Part shown: in pieces, positions 63,541 through 64,000 of the stretch
Position numbering within the stretch: the first letter of the stretch is position 1
Layout of the letters: every line of letters begins with the position of its first letter
NCBI RefSeq assembly: GCF_905404315.1
Contig: NC_066310.1
Location: 3,100,001-3,164,000 of the forward strand
DNA: 64,000 nt
Direction of reading: 5' to 3'
Origin: Leptidea sinapis
Taxonomy: Eukaryota > Arthropoda > Insecta > Lepidoptera > Pieridae
Program-made: the position numbers and the translations under genes
Notes under the pieces: model-generated
What the model was told of the DNA's origin: nothing
Databases searched by the model: none
Seen by the model: the letters and a program-made list of their open reading frames with translations, nothing else

Positions 63541-63940
63541 TGTAACATTAGTCGACCTGGGTCTTCCGCTTATGTTTACGAATAATGGCCGATATATCCT
63601 GCCTCCAGCATTCAGCTTCCGGTCAGGTACTTTGTTGCGCATCAGACAGTCCTCGACGCTTGAGATTATTGACTCCACCGGTACTTTGTTTAGAGCAATT
63701 GCAAACTTCAGGCCTCGCGCCAGCGCTCTCTGACCATAACCTGGCACGTTGTGTGACGATAAATTAAGCACCTTCCGGTGTATTAGAGCAAAGTTGTTTT
63801 GAGAACTAATTATTTTACCTTCATTTTTTAACAGGCGTTTTCATTTTTCTTCATTATTAACTGTCTGCAACTTTGAAGTTTCGGCTCTAATAAAAGTCAT
63901 CGCATCTAACCGCTGCCATCATTCCAAACCAAGAACACTA
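63535..63940 (-). pseudogene. Penelope-like element, N-terminal ORF fragment
   Basis: The minus strand is open from 63771 to 63535: 'LNLSSHNVPGYGQRALARGL', 'KFAIALNKVPVESIISSVED', 'CLMRNKVPDRKLN'. The L-N-L-S.., G-L-x-F-A and P-x-x-x-I-I-S-x-V-E pattern is typical of the region before the RT in Penelope-like elements. Upstream codons ('SSQNNFALIHRKV') continue the frame past 63800. It is a partial copy at the window edge and no RT domain is present. Confidence 0.55.
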
Positions 63941-64000
63941 GATAATTACATAAGTAACGTAAAAAGATATATTACGACGGTAGTCTTGAATTACTCGTCT

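Overview
This is a gene-poor, transposon-dominated stretch of an insect nuclear genome, almost certainly a moth or butterfly. The signs are AT-rich spacers, many non-LTR retrotransposon (LINE) families of lepidopteran type, tRNA-headed SINEs, a mariner, PIF/Harbinger and Penelope remnants, and interspersed repeats I recognise from Lepidoptera. I see no certain host protein-coding gene. Every long open frame belongs to a transposable element. Labels such as LINE-A, S1 and G are mine, defined where first used; they are not database names.

Layout. 1-7.8 kb: scraps of LINEs, then LINE-B (a decayed jockey-type element, + strand) split by a 4.07-kb 5'-truncated LINE-A (Jockey clade, - strand) with a 12-bp target-site duplication (TSD). 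7.8-20.5 kb: a mosaic of short repeats with no intact gene: S1, the 3' ends of family G, a TIR element at 11.5-12.4 kb, tRNA-derived SINEs, an RTE 3' end and several general lepidopteran repeats. 20.6-44.8 kb: a decayed inverted segmental duplication (arms about 20.57-29.2 kb and 32.4-44.76 kb). At least five single-copy blocks occur in mirror order. One RTE scrap with the same 5' breakpoint is shared by both arms, and other elements are private to one arm. The left arm carries LINE-C (about 5 kb, both ORFs open, probably the youngest autonomous element here) and an internally deleted mariner. The right arm carries a second LINE-A copy with a perfect 14-bp TSD, itself split by LINE-D. 44.8-48.6 kb: more LINE 3' ends and a 470-bp inverted pair of LINE-like 3' ends. 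48.6-55.3 kb: two direct copies of a 3.1-3.2-kb non-coding unit; one copy interrupts an arm of that inverted pair. 55.3-64 kb: decayed repeats, a 143-bp MITE, an inverted-repeat element carrying a transposase scrap, a two-gene PIF/Harbinger element whose transposase (+) and MADF/BESS-type (-) exons interleave, and a Penelope-like fragment at the right edge.

The main biological reading is chronological. An RTE fragment was inserted, the locus was duplicated in inverted orientation, and each arm then collected its own elements. LINE-A copy 2 landed in a short TATA-plus-splice-donor motif present in both arms. This left a 643-codon reverse-transcriptase frame that begins at an ATG inside the target-site duplication, 32 bp after a TATA box. 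All coordinates of decayed elements are approximate (tens of bases). Identities were judged by eye, not computed.
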